From: Limnoperna fortunei | Lineage: Eukaryota; Mollusca; Bivalvia; Mytilida; Modiolidae | Direction: 5' to 3' | Length of the DNA: 64,000 bases | NCBI GenBank assembly: GCA_944474755.1 | Contig: OX104123.1 | Location: 17,302,275-17,366,274, forward strand | Shown here: in pieces, positions 44,646-58,000 of the stretch | Numbering within the stretch: the first letter of the stretch is position 1 | Layout of the letters: each line of letters opens with the position of its first letter | Program-made: the position numbers and the translations under genes | The notes under the pieces: generated by a model | The model's input: only the letters and a program-made list of their open reading frames with translations | What the model was told of the DNA's origin: nothing | The model's database searches: none

Positions 44646-46038
44646 CTAAACAACTCCAGAAAACTGTTCCACAAGATTCCTTACAGGTTTTGGGCCACCA
44701 TGATATCTATTAAAATCTCTTGAAATTCGTTCCTGACCATTAAGGTTCTCTTCTCTTTCTGTTCCCCATGATGAAGCAACCTTTCTTCGTAACCGTGGGG
44801 TACCCATGGGAGATTCACCTGCATCATGAGCCAGTTTTTCTGGGGATGGATTGAACTTTCGTGGTGATCTTTCCAAACCTAGATGGTGAAGACCAATATC
44901 AACGCTTAATGCCTTTTGATTTCTGAAAGAAGTGTTCTCCATAGGAGGATAAGATCGCAGGTCCTCTTGCGATATACTGCTATTTTTAGTAGGTGAGGTA
45001 GAACTAGGGGGTTTTCCCAAAGCATCTCGAAGTGAGGTGTATTTATAACTTCCAAGTCCAGATTCTCGTAATGAGAATGGCTGTTCAAATCCAAAGCCAA
45101 GTTCAGGCTGTGACCGAGCCTTGTACAATGAGCTCTGCTGGTATCCAATTGATGGAGTTGTTTCCCTTGGAGACAAAAACTCACGTGGGGTACGGTTGCT
45201 ATGAAATGAAGTCTGAATCTCAGGTTCAGGCTTCTTACTTGGATTAGGACGTGGGTCAACAGCACTAAATTTATCCTCGGTAGCATTTTGAGCTTCTTGT
45301 GGAGACAAATACTTCCTGGAAATCAGTTCACTGGAATGTATCGAGTCAAAGTTACGCAGATCTTCCTTTTTCAATAACGGTTGATGATTATGGCCGCTGC
45401 TTAAGTTTTTACTTAAATCTTTTGTTGGAGTGAAGTGCACATTTTTAGAAGTCTTTCTACTGATAGAAGACGATTCTGGTTTAGATAATTTTTTCTCCTG
45501 TCTATCAGACTTTGAATTGTCCTCGTGTCTGTTTGTTCTAGAAGAACCACTTGTAGGTCGCTTCTCAAAGCCTTCTTTATCACTATAAACATTGTCACTT
45601 TCTAAAGCCAAGTTGCTTCTTGACAACTTTTCCTGTACATTATAAAGTACATCTCTTGGTGACTGAATAGTTAGCTCCCTTGGAGACTGTCGAGTTAGCT
45701 CCCTTGGTGACTTGTTGCCTAGATTTGTATCCCTTGAATTTCTATCTCTCAATGTTATATTAGCTTCTGCAGGGGAAAGTGCATTGGATTTATGGTTTGG
45801 TAAAATATTAGATTTAAATTTAAAACTGTCATCCTTTTCCTCATCAATATTAATGTCCGATACCCTATAACCTGTACCTACAGGAAAACGTTCACTAGAT
45901 CCTGCTCCAGATGTTGACCTTGGGGTAGGAGTTGTGGTCCTTGAAAGGTCATCTGCTGGAGTGTGTGACCTAGAACTGTTAACTGATATCAGTTCCAAGG
46001 CTTGCTCAATGTCTGCCAATTTAGATTCAATGTTTGCC
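44646..46038 (-). CDS. CEP152: CEP152 last exon: disordered Ser/Pro tail
   Basis: Acceptor TTTTTTTCAG|G; the first base completes a Gly codon with the preceding exon. It encodes about 463 residues: ANIESKLADIEQALELI (end of the conserved helix), then a tail rich in S/T-P, including three 8-residue units SPRELTRQ/SPRELTIQ/SPRDVLYN (45639-45710) and later LSPQEA, TPREFLSPRE and SPRKFNPSPEKL. The stop TAG is at 44648-44646. It is unusually long for a terminal exon among these. No domain is recognised in the tail. Confidence 0.85.
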
Positions 46039-49000
46039 CTGAAAAAAACAAATCATACATTATTGATTGATTTCATGGTTGCTTAATGCTGGTAGCAGTT
46101 TTTCACCTATATTCACAATGAAAAAATGTTGAATACTAAATCAATATAATTAATGGTAAGAACGATTAATGAAATATATATTTAGTTGGGACAGACAATT
46201 CGGCTATTTGTAGTTTCTACAGTGCACCTATTATTAACTAAAAGGGTCCCTTTCGTATGCCAGGAGCATATTATCCAAATATGTTACACACCATAGTCCT
46301 CAGTCATGCTCCTCATTATTATAATTAACTACACAAATCCAGTAGATGTTCCCTTCCTTACAAGGTCTAATATAGACACTAGTAAAGAAAGTGAAATTTT
46401 AGTAAAGAATTAATGGCATCTATTAAATGAGGCCTACTAGTCCCAATAAAGTTAAATATAGAATAATTCTGATTGAATTTTCTAAATATCTGAGTAAAAA
46501 TTGACCATTTTTCTCTTAATATATAATAACATAAATTTTTTCTATGAGGAGTTATCCAGGATTCATTGAGAACCTTATCCCTCCATGGGAAAATCCTTGT
46601 CAATTAAGGCTGGTCACTGCCCGACATCCAGGGAAACTTAATATAGTGCTAAAACTATTCTAAAAATATAAGAAAAAGAAAAAAAAACACTGAAAGCAAA
46701 CCAATAAATATATATATACATGTACACTACAGCTTGGATGGATTTTGTTGCCTTTTTCTACCGCCCACAGTGGACAAGTCCACTCTATGTAGACCTCTTG
46801 TTTTGTAAAAATAGTGACCATAAGTGCTTATCAGGTTTTTACAATATTCCTGTTAGATTAAATGTGAATGCTGGTTGATTTATTGAATTGGATTTAAAGC
46901 CACGTAGGGCTATTTGTCAGCCATATTTGTCAGTACCCAGTGAAATCCCTTGACCTTCAGAAGATAAACTAGCAATCCTTGTTAATTAAGATTGTTATCA
47001 AGCACACCCAACCCTATGCAAGACTCGACAGAGCAAAATCCATCAGGCTGTGGCATAGACTGAAAAAAAAGTCGAAACTAAATATATAATTACTGGAAAT
47101 GACATTTTACTGTAATCTTACAGTTTGGTAGCAGATTTCAAACACTTTTCTATCAGGTAGATAAATAACCATGTCTTTGTTCTTTTCATCAAATATATTT
47201 TAAAGGGCACAAATTCTATTTTATGTTCCTACAATCCAACTTGCAGAATAAACCACTGTATTGGGAGAAAACCTGTTGTATACGATCATTATCATGTTGT
47301 TTACATTGTTTGTTTAAATAGAATTTTATCCTACTTTCAGCAATGTGAGATCCCTTGATATCAGGCAGAAAGCAATGCTTCAGCTATTTCCTGTGAGATC
47401 CCTTGATATCAGGCAGAAAGCAATGCTTCAGCTATTTCCTGTGAGAACCTGATATCGGACAGTAAGAACTACTTCAGCTATTTCCTGTGAGAACCCCTGT
47501 TATGAGGCAGAAAGCAATGCTTCAGCTATTTCCTGTGAGATCCCTTGATATCAGGCAGAAAGCAATGCTTCAGCTATTTCAAGTGAGAACCCTTGATATC
47601 AGGCAGAAAGCAATGTTTCAGCTATTTCCTGTGAGAACCCCTGATATCAGGCAGAAAGCAGTGTTTCAGCTACTTCCTGTGAGATCCCTTGATATCAGGC
47701 AGAAAGCAATGTTTCAGCTATTTCCTGTGAGAACATGATATCAGACAGAAAGCAATGCTTCAGCTATTTCCTGTGAGAACCCTAGTTTTCAGGCAGAAAG
47801 CAATGCTTCAGCCATTTCCTGTGAGAACCCCTGATATCAGGCAGAAAGCAATGTTTCATCTATTTCCTGTGAGAAGTAAGCACTGCTTCAGCTATTTCCT
47901 GTGAGAACCCCTGTTATGAGACAGAAAGCAATGCTTCAGCTATTTTCTGTGAGATCCCTTGATATCCGACAGGAAGCAATGCTTCAGCTATTTCCTGTGA
48001 GGACCCCCTGATATTAGGCAGGAGGCAATGTTTCAGCTATTTCCTGTGAGAACCCTTGATATCAGGCAGTGAGCAATGTTTCAGCTATTTCCTGTAAGAA
48101 CCCATGATATCAACAGTACACAGCTAACTACTCTGGAGTCTTATTTTCTCATTATGTCATAGATCTCTCTCGTATTGCTAAAGTTGCATTTCTGCAAAAA
48201 ATATTTTATAGGACTGCTACTAGAAAGATCTCATTTAGACAGCCTCTTACAGGTTTGATCATGAACGATTAAAATAATACTTGCACTAATATATATTCAT
48301 ACACAAGAGAAACTTCAACCATTTTCTTCCTGTACAGCATAAAACTGTGCTTATTCTTCAAATTTATGATAGAATAACTGTGATATGGAAAAAAAACCTG
48401 AATGATTTTTCTACCACATTTCACAAATTAGCTTGATAAGACATGGTTATTTATGCAAGGTAAAAGGTAAAAAGGGTGCATGGTAAAAATACAATAAATC
48501 CACACAAAACAGTGATACCACACAGGCAGTGAAATTACCGGTATTCATCAACTGTTATATAATTAGTTCTCCTATCGTCTCCATCTGCTGCTTTTTTACT
48601 GTAAAATTTTAATTGGATGAGCTTGTATATTTAGGAAATTTTGTTATGTCCTGACTGCATTTGAGACTCAAAAGATAACTTGACTTGATATAAACTGCAC
48701 AGAAATAAGGGTTTACAAAATAGTAGTTTTTTTTCTAAACAATTTAATCAAGTTTTGAAATCTTTTATTCATAAATCTGCTATAATATTGTTAGAATTAT
48801 AATAACTAGTCAATGCACTTATTCTGGCACTGTGGTTGATTTTATTATGAATAAGACATTTCCATTGACTGTGTATTTCGTTCTATTCAATACTAATAGT
48901 ATTGTGCGTATACTTTGTTACCTGACTATTTGATACGAATTTTTTTGACTGTGTATTCATGTCCATTTAAGGTATCCGACCCATAATTGAAGTCGCCGTT

Positions 49001-52000
49001 TAATTTTATTTTTAGACCAAGAAATGCAAATTTATTTACTCAATATATTACTAATTAATGATACAAAGTAAATATATTGTTTTACTTTGAGTCAATGTTA
49101 ACAGTTTTGAAAAAAAAAATTTAGTTGCTCAAATAGTAGTTCCGATGTTTGCCGAACATTACCGAGGTCTGCTCCATTGACAAACAATGGACATCCGGGA
49201 CAACAAATATGATCACGTGGTCAATTATGGGTCGGATACCTTAATACCAACAGTACTTAAAAAAAACATGGTATAGTATTACATGTTTTTATGTTTTAAC
49301 TATATTATAATAGTAAATATAGTTATTATCAAATATGGACTTTTTACGAGGTCAATACGTAGTTATATGGACAGTGGAGGAAAATATTGACCGAGGACTA
49401 AGTCCGAGGTCAATATTTTTCTACAGGTCCATATAACTATGTATTGACAGAGTAAAAAGTCCTTAATTGTTATATTACATATGAATTTTTCTCTATTTAT
49501 TTAAATTTAGAATAATGAGTCTGAAGAGTATATCCGGATCTATTTTTAGAAACAAGCCTTAAATATGCTTTATAAATAGTAACATATCCGGATCTATTGC
49601 TTTAAAAATAGTAACAAGCCTTAAATATGCTTTAGAAATAGAATATATACACAGAATATTTTGGGGGACCACGTGACTAAATAATCCAATGAAAATGTAA
49701 GAATCATAAACCATATGTAATATTCATGTTTATTGACTTGTAAACTTAGCTGACTCCCTCACAAGTTCAAAGGTTAATACAAGTCAATAAACTCTGTAAA
49801 AGAATGCTTAAAATTCCATAAATATGCACTAAAATTATGTTCAAATCCTAGACACTTTCAGAACTATTTGCTTGTGTAAGTATTCGTTAATGTATGAAAC
49901 CAATTAAATCATGTATGAACTTGTCGGTAGGTGCCAACTAACCAATAAAATAAAACTGAAAATCCAACAAAGGAATTATACACTTCGATACTAAATACCA
50001 AACCCCATTGGAAAAATTTGTTTGCTTCCATTTTTTTATTATTCTATATTCTTTTTATTACGAAAATTCAGTAGAAAAAATGTATACGATAACCTGTCCA
50101 TGTTTTATAATATGCCTAATTGTTTAGTTGTTACAAATTGTCCTTGACTTTTGCTACGGGAATTTTACATAATAAGTCAGCCATTTTTGTTTCTAAAGGG
50201 ACCTTACGATGTTTACAAATGTTCGTCTGCTTTTGTGACATTCAATGGTATTCGGACAAACCGCGACACTTTTCCGCCTTAACTGCAGACGACATCACCC
50301 GAAGGATTTCGAGTAGACAACAATCGATTGTTCCTAAAGTACACTTCCGTTCTAATTGAGGTCAAATTTTAGTATGGAAAATCGCCCTTTCAAAATTTAA
50401 AAATTGCCATATTTCAAAACGCTGAATATCTTGAGGAAATAATTATTGATTTCAAAAAGTACCCTACTTGATCTACAAAAGTAGTATAAGCTGAACCATA
50501 CGTGGTAAGCAGTTTTCATTTTTCACGATATAAACCCTCTCCAGAATACGTCAACACTTACTATAATATGCATGCCATTTGGACACATCTGAATGACATT
50601 TGCAACTACTGGACAGGCTAAAACTAAGCTAAGTTGAAGTGATTAAACTCCATTGAATAAATTCTTTGTTTAGAAAGAAGACTACATGTTTATGAATCAG
50701 AATGTATGCCACTTAATCTCTCCATAAATCAATGAAGCCTCATTTTAAAGATGAGGAGAAATCTTTGCACAAATTGATGTAGTTGAATTATTCCTACTTT
50801 TTGTTATACATGTATAAGTCGGTTACCTTCCTTAGAAGCGTTATTACACTTTTGACCAGGTTACAGAGAAAGTTTGTAACATATCTTAAATTGTTTATTA
50901 TAAAATCATTTGTAGAAAGTTTCTTATTGGTCTTAACCTAAATTGCAACGAAACCAAAATTTGTCCAGCAAAACTTTCAATTTTCCAGATATTCCAATAA
51001 AAGCTAATTCTTAAATACCTGCTGAAAGGGAAGTCAATCTTACATACAAATAATTTGTAAAATCTTCACAAAGTGAAAATTCACAGATGCAAAAGTTGTT
51101 AACATTAATAAGTATGAAAGTTATGGATGAATGTGGAATTGCTGGAAATGGTGGATTTGAGGTCGACTAAGATTACCCCGTCCACAGCTTCTAATCCACA
51201 GAAAACATACTCATTATCCTATTTCTATTTACATATCTAAAATTATGTGTAACTAATTAGTACAAATATATGTATATATCAATTTTTAAACTGAAATGTG
51301 TAAACTGTAATATGGGTTGTACTATGTCCCCCGTAAGAAGACGTTTTTTTTTTTAACTCCACCATCCACATACAAAACTAGTCCATACTAATCTGTATTC
51401 TACACCACCACGGAAAGTTATATATTAAATTATTTTGCAATATTGTGGAATAAAAAAATATGAATTTACTTCTCCCTAATTTTTTACAGTGTAGTGACAT
51501 GAAATAATGTTTTAAGACTTTCCGTCAATTACTCAGCTATAACACAATATTACAATGTTATCGGAAGAATACCTCGTAAGGACTCACAATGCCAACAATA
51601 CAGATATAAAATAATGACACTGCCTACAATATAATGAAAATTTAAGTTTTAAACCCTGCAACTGATGATCAACATAATTACAAAGAACAAAACCTACCCA
51701 ATAATTTCATTCTGTAGAACCTTTCTAACATTGTCCATGTATATCCTCTTCAACTGCTTTAGAGTAGCATTTCTTTCTTTGATCATCTCACATCGTACCG
51801 TTTCAGCTGCCCTCATGTTTGTCTCAGTGATGTGTTTCAGAACATCCTCTGTTAAAAATGAATGTATGGTCCAGATTAAATTTTTATGGTTTTAAAAAAG
51901 CTTCTTCTAAAACATAAATGAAGACGGACAGACAGACGGACGGACGGACGGACGGACAAGGTGATTGCAATATAGCCCCTCTCTTACGAGTGGGGGTATA

Positions 52001-55000
52001 ATTTTTGTCACATCTTTTTTGTCATTTTGTTAATCTTCATTCCAACTTAATTTTTCATTAACTATGCATGTATTGTTGTTGGATTAGTGTTGCCATTTAT
52101 TTTGTGCTTTATATAGTCCCACACGAGTACATTTTCTTCCAGTTTCTGAACAACTAGTTTACCTTTTATTTTTGTGACTGTGTCCAGATACTGTCCCCTT
52201 ATCTGCATCACACTTTCTTCATCCACGTCTTCTGAATCAGTCTAAAAATAAAGTTTACATTTAAACAAGGCTTTAGACATTTATCATCTTGCTTTGTTTC
52301 ATTTGCATTATTTTTTTCCAAGAATTTGTGATAAAAGACTTAAACTAAGCAATGGTGAATGTAAAAAAAAGTCTTCAGTAAAGTCAGTTTGTCTGAATGA
52401 TGTTTAAGGCCACATTCAGCAATTTTTCAGCTATATCATGGCGTCCAGTTTTTATTGGGGGGAAAGCTGGAGTACCTGGAGAGAACCCCCGACCTTCGGT
52501 AAGAAAACTGGCAATCCTTGTCAATTAAGATTGGAGTCAAGTACACACTGCTGGCAGTGAGACTCGAACCTGCAATCTCAGTGTTGACAGACCACGTGAT
52601 AAATAGTAGACAAACTACCTTAACCACTCGGCCACCGAGACCCCAAATTAAGTCAGAAGTGTAGTCCTAAGTGTGTTTTCAGCATTTTTGATTGGTTACA
52701 CTTACGACTAATCTTAGAATTGCTACTGTTTGTGAAACTGACCGGGCAGATGTAGTTAGCTTTTTCCACCAACTGATGAGCACATGGTGGGCTAACCTTT
52801 AGCTTGTCTACCCTGCCCAACCCTTGAAGTGAACATGGTCTATATATTTTTAGCAAAATTTATCAATGTAGATTGAACACTGGTGGATGTAGGTGAAAGA
52901 GCAGAGGTATATATCATCAAACATATAGTACAAGCTGTACTTTGTAGAATGAACTTTATGGAAAGAAACTTGTTCACCTGGTCTCAAAAAAAATTCCTAG
53001 ATAAGTTTCAGGTAAAATACCTTTAGCGAATCAAAACTTGCCAATGCTGGTTTTGCTGTTGAGGAAAAACTCAAACTTAAGTTGGAGATTTACGTTTGTT
53101 TTGGGAAATCCAGTCCTGTCTTAGACATAACTAATGTAATACCTGCACTTCTGTTGAGTTAAGGCTTCTATCTCTTAGATCTTTCATTTCATTATTCATT
53201 CGATGATATTCTGTTTGGAACTGCTTTTTCATATTTTCCAAGGTCTTTTTATGACTATGCTGCATTTCCACCATCTTGGATTTCATTGTGTCCATGGCAA
53301 CAGTATTTTCAGTTTCCAGACTCTTTTTTATCTTTTCCATCTCGTTCCTGTAGTATCGTTTGGTTTCGTGATAAGCTTTTTCAGTTTTTCTCAATTTTTC
53401 ATTAATTTCGTCCTGTTTCTGTTTCTGTGCAGCCAAATCTTTCTTATATGCAGATTCCAAACTTCTAATATTTTCAACCAGTTTTTCCTTCTCGTTAATG
53501 ATATTGAGAAGTTCACTTCTACATTTCTCATATTTTTCTCCCTGATTTTTCCGCTGTTCTTCAACAGCTTCTTGTTCTTGTTTAATCTTTTCAGAGGCAT
53601 TCCGTAAAATCTCCACTTCCTGTTTCAGCGAATTGAGCTCTTTTACTTGATCCAGCTGACTTCGTAATTTTTCATTGAGCTCCCCTATCGTCTTTTTATA
53701 ATTTTCTGATGCTTCCTCAGAGTTCAGAGACACTTCCTTCAAAGAAGACTTAACAATATTATTCTCTTCTTTCACTGTATCAAGTTCGTTTTTCATGTTT
53801 TTACTTTCCTCCACAACTCGTTGATATTCCTCTTTCAGTCTCAGACTATCAGCTTTAGCCTTTTGATTATCTAACTGCACCTTTTGATTTTCAAATTTTA
53901 CTTTTTGATTTTCTTTCACAACTTTATCGACCTCTGACCTGAACTTTTCCGTGTCTGTTTTCAACATTTCATATTTTGATATGATCATATTGTTTTCCTC
54001 TTCCAGGTCTTTGATTCTTTTTCTCATTTTATCAACACCAGGATCAGGCAGTTTTAATTTATTAGCTTCATGGTCAAATTTCTGCCTTGCAGCATTGATT
54101 TCATGATCAAATTTCTGCCTTGCAGTGTTGATTTCAGTTTCTAGTTTTGTTTGATAAGCCTTTTCCATTTCTGCAGTCAGTTTTTCAATTTCTTGAGACA
54201 AATGGTTGTCAGCTTTTTCCAACAATGCATCTCTTTCTTGCACTTCCTGTTTCAGCCTGTTTCTCTCTTCTTCCCATTGCTGTTTCTGTGCCTCCATGTT
54301 TTTCTTAAAGGAATCATTTGACTGAAACAACAAAAGCACATAATAATTTTTTCACAATAATAACCACAAAACTTTTACCCAGACAAAACAGATACAGCTG
54401 TACACTTTAGAAAATGTGAGCAAATTTTTTACAAGAAAACATGAAGTATCAATAAGTATCAGTTAACTGTGTCCGTCTGTCCTTCTGATTGTGAGTTCTT
54501 GTATAAATTTTTTCAAGAATGGACAAAGAAAATGTCAATCTAACTTTCCTTCCTCCTTTTGTAATATGACAGAGCCTACCCCTCCATTCCCAACCCTACT
54601 CCTGCCAGAGCCTACCCCTCCATTCCCAACCCTACTCCTGCCAGAGCCTACCCCTCCATTCCCAACCCTACTCCTGCCAGAGCCTACCCCTCCATTCCCA
54701 ACCCTACTCCTGCCAGAGCCTACCCCTCCATTCCCAACCCTACTCCTGCCAGAGCCTGTCCCTGAGTCCACCACCTTACTCCTGTCAGAGCCTACCCCTC
54801 CATTCCCAACCCTACTCCTGCCAGAGCCTGTCCCTGACTCCGCCACCTTACTCCTGTCAGAGCCTACCCCTCCATTCCCAACCCTACTCCTGCCAGAGCC
54901 TGTCCCTGAGTCCGCCACCTTACTCCTGTCAGAGCCTACCCCTCCATTCCCAACCCTACTCCTGCCAGAGCCTGTCCCTGAGTCCGCCACCTTACTCCTG

Positions 55001-58000
55001 TCAGAGCCTACCCCTCCATTCCCAACCCTACTCCTGCCAGAGCCTGTCCCTGAGTCCGCCACCTTAAATATGACAGAGCCTACCCCTCCATTCCCAACCC
55101 TACTCCTGCCAGAGCCTGTCCCTGAGTCCGCCACCTTAAATATGACAGAGCCTACCCCTCCATTCCCAACCCTACTCCTGCCAGAGCCTGTCCCTGAGTC
55201 CGCCACCTTACTCCTGTCAGAGCCTACCCCTCCATTCCCAACCCTACTCCTGCCACAGCCTGTCCCTGACTCCGCCACCTTACTCCTGTCAGAGCCTACC
55301 CCTCCATTCCCAACCCTACTCCTGCCAGAGCCTGTCCCTGAGTCCGCCACCTTACTCCTGTCAGAGCCTACCCCCTCCATTCCCAACCCTACTCCTGCCA
55401 GAGCCTGTCCTCTGCCTCCCCCACCCTACTCCTGCCAGAGCCTGTCCCTGAGTCCGCCACCTTACTCCTGTCAGAGCCTACCCCCTCCATCCCCAACCTT
55501 ACTCCTGCAACATGGCAGTAACAACTACCATCCCCCACACCATTTATATATGGACAAGTCCTTACCAGGTCTTCTTCCTTCTGTAACATGCCTTTATATT
55601 TCTGTATTTCTTCCTCATGTGCCTTCTGTAGCTCATTCTATAAATACAAAATTCTGAATTTAAATAAAGTAGGTCACAGTATAGTTATAGCTTACTACAT
55701 AGACACTTGGCCATGAAGACTACCCCTCCCCCTCCACCCACAAAGACCTACCCCTCCCCCTATTTCATTATGGAGTACAATAAAACCTGCTGTAACAACA
55801 TAAACATATAAAAAAAATTTATAAAGACCTTATTCTACCATTAAAGTGCAATTCTTAATTAAAATGGAGAGGGAGTTGCTGACTCTTCCAAATCACCTGG
55901 ACCCACCCCCTCCTTTTACTGGGATACAGGTAACTCATTAGTTGTTTTTGGCGTTGTGTGTCTGTCCTTGACTTATTGTTTTTTTTAATGCTCCTCTATG
56001 TCTATGTTGCATATAATATACCGGTAGTAACCACGGGTCAAAGGTGGCCATATTGTCACTTTCACATATTGTGAAAATTGACAGTAACTAAAGTTTTTTA
56101 TTTTTGTTAAAGGTACAGATAAACTTTCTGCAAATGACAGTTCATAAAAACATTTTTGATATCTAAAAGAGAGTATGGCCCAACTGATTAACAAAAACTC
56201 TCCAAATTTAAGGAAAGAGGTAGTGGGAGGTTCCAAGCCTAAACAGAGGACTAGGCATTGTTCACATACCACCTCTTTGGAGGACTTTTCTCTTGCTTGT
56301 TTCAAGGCCTCTGTCAAAGTTTCATGGTTCTCTTTTACAACTCGGTCATGCTGCTCCTGAAGTTCTGATAATTCTTGAGCTAGATTTTTCTCAAACTTTT
56401 TCTTAAGCTCCCCCTCTTTTTGTTTGATCAACTCCTCCTTTTCTACCCTCCATTGCTCTTCCTTCTGTTTGAGTTTGGCTACCAGTTCACCATTTTCCTC
56501 TTTTAATGTCTCAATTTCCTGTTGGAAGATACAACATGATTATATGGTTCTACAGAGCAACATCTGAATTTGAAAGATCATAACACTTTTTTATAAATAT
56601 TTATTTCAAAATATGAACCTGCAATATTTGGTTTGTTTCTGTGTATTATCTGTGACCTTTTCTCTGAATGAACTTACTGTAAGCATTAAAGTAATTGTAT
56701 TTGTATTTGTCATTTCAAGCATTTACCAAAAGGAATTCTTAGATCCTACTGAAACAGGAATACATGTATTTACTTTCAGAAGTTAGAAAATATTAACCTA
56801 CAAAAACTCGCACGTGTAAAATCTACCGCAAGTGTTGGAAGATCAAAGAGAAATGTATTGTGACATCAGCACTTGCGATACATTTATTGCAGACAGACAC
56901 ACCTTCTTTTCAGATACTGCATTTTTAATGTTCTTTATTTTATGTTAGCATTGTGAGCAAATCTACAACATTATTTCAAGAAATTTACCATTTATCAACT
57001 CAAACATGTCTAAATTAATTGATCTGACCGAGAGCTAGTTTTTCAGGACATTGTAAAATTATGTGGTTGTAAATTTACAAGTTAAAATCAAGCAAATGTT
57101 TTATCTCTGCTAGCAACATGCAAACTGTTGTAATTTAAAAAATAGTGACTAAATTTGTGAAAGGAACACTCAGGTGATAGATGAGTAAAGCGAATGGTGA
57201 AATATTCTTTTTTTAAAATTAAATATGTCAGTCAGGTGAGATAAAAAAATGGCTTAACTTGACTTGGCTTTAATTTCATTATAAAAAACAGTTGACACAA
57301 CAAGTTTTGATTACATGCGACCTTGTCTTAAAAGCTTATAATTTTTTTGCCTTAAACATGTTTGAATAAAAATGGTGTAGGAGGAACACTGTTTTTTTTA
57401 AAACAAGTAATATGTGACAGGTTATAATACTGTTGTTTGTTTAAATGCTACTTTCAGGCATAACATGGCATCCATAGTTTATACGAAAGGAAGCTGGCGT
57501 ACCAGGTGGAAACCCCAACCTTCGGCAAGAAAATAAGCACTCCTTGTCAAATAAGTTATGAGTCGTGGATCCCCTGTCTGTACTAAGGCTCAAATGAACA
57601 CGTCTGTGATCAATTATAGATGACTACTTACAGCCCTCGGTTTTGATACCCCTTAGGTCATAATAAAAAAAAGAGTTGACTGTCTGTAATCAATAATAGA
57701 CGACTACTGAAAGCATTCGGCTTTGAGGCCCCTTAGGTCATAATAAAAAAAAAGACACTAGATCACTGGCTTAATTCCATTCATATGAGCAAGCAAATGT
57801 TTATATAGCTCTATATATAGACACACATTGTTAGATACTTACACGCTTATCATCTAAGTACTTATAAATAAGACAGAACATAAGTAAAGGAAGTTTTAAC
57901 AGGGAGATAATTCAAACATCTCAATTTTACGTGATAGTTAACAACTGTTAATGTAAATCTGCTATTTAGTCATTTGTTTAAAATCTGCAATATCATGGTA

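Noticed and set aside
47487..47738. 83-codon frame with a repeating 16-residue peptide
   Set aside because: It exists only where the 48-bp units stay in register, is antisense to CEP152 inside an intron, and is broken by indels on both sides.
53203..53607. 134-codon plus-strand frame, Phe/Leu-rich, looking membrane-like
   Set aside because: It is the antisense of a Lys/Glu-rich coiled-coil exon, which always yields Phe/Leu-rich complements.
54491..55657. 388-codon plus-strand and 283-codon minus-strand frames rich in Pro/Leu or Gly/Ser
   Set aside because: Both are read-outs of the 36-bp tandem array (period divisible by three, no stops). They lie in an intron between two phase-0 CEP152 exons and have no independent evidence of coding.
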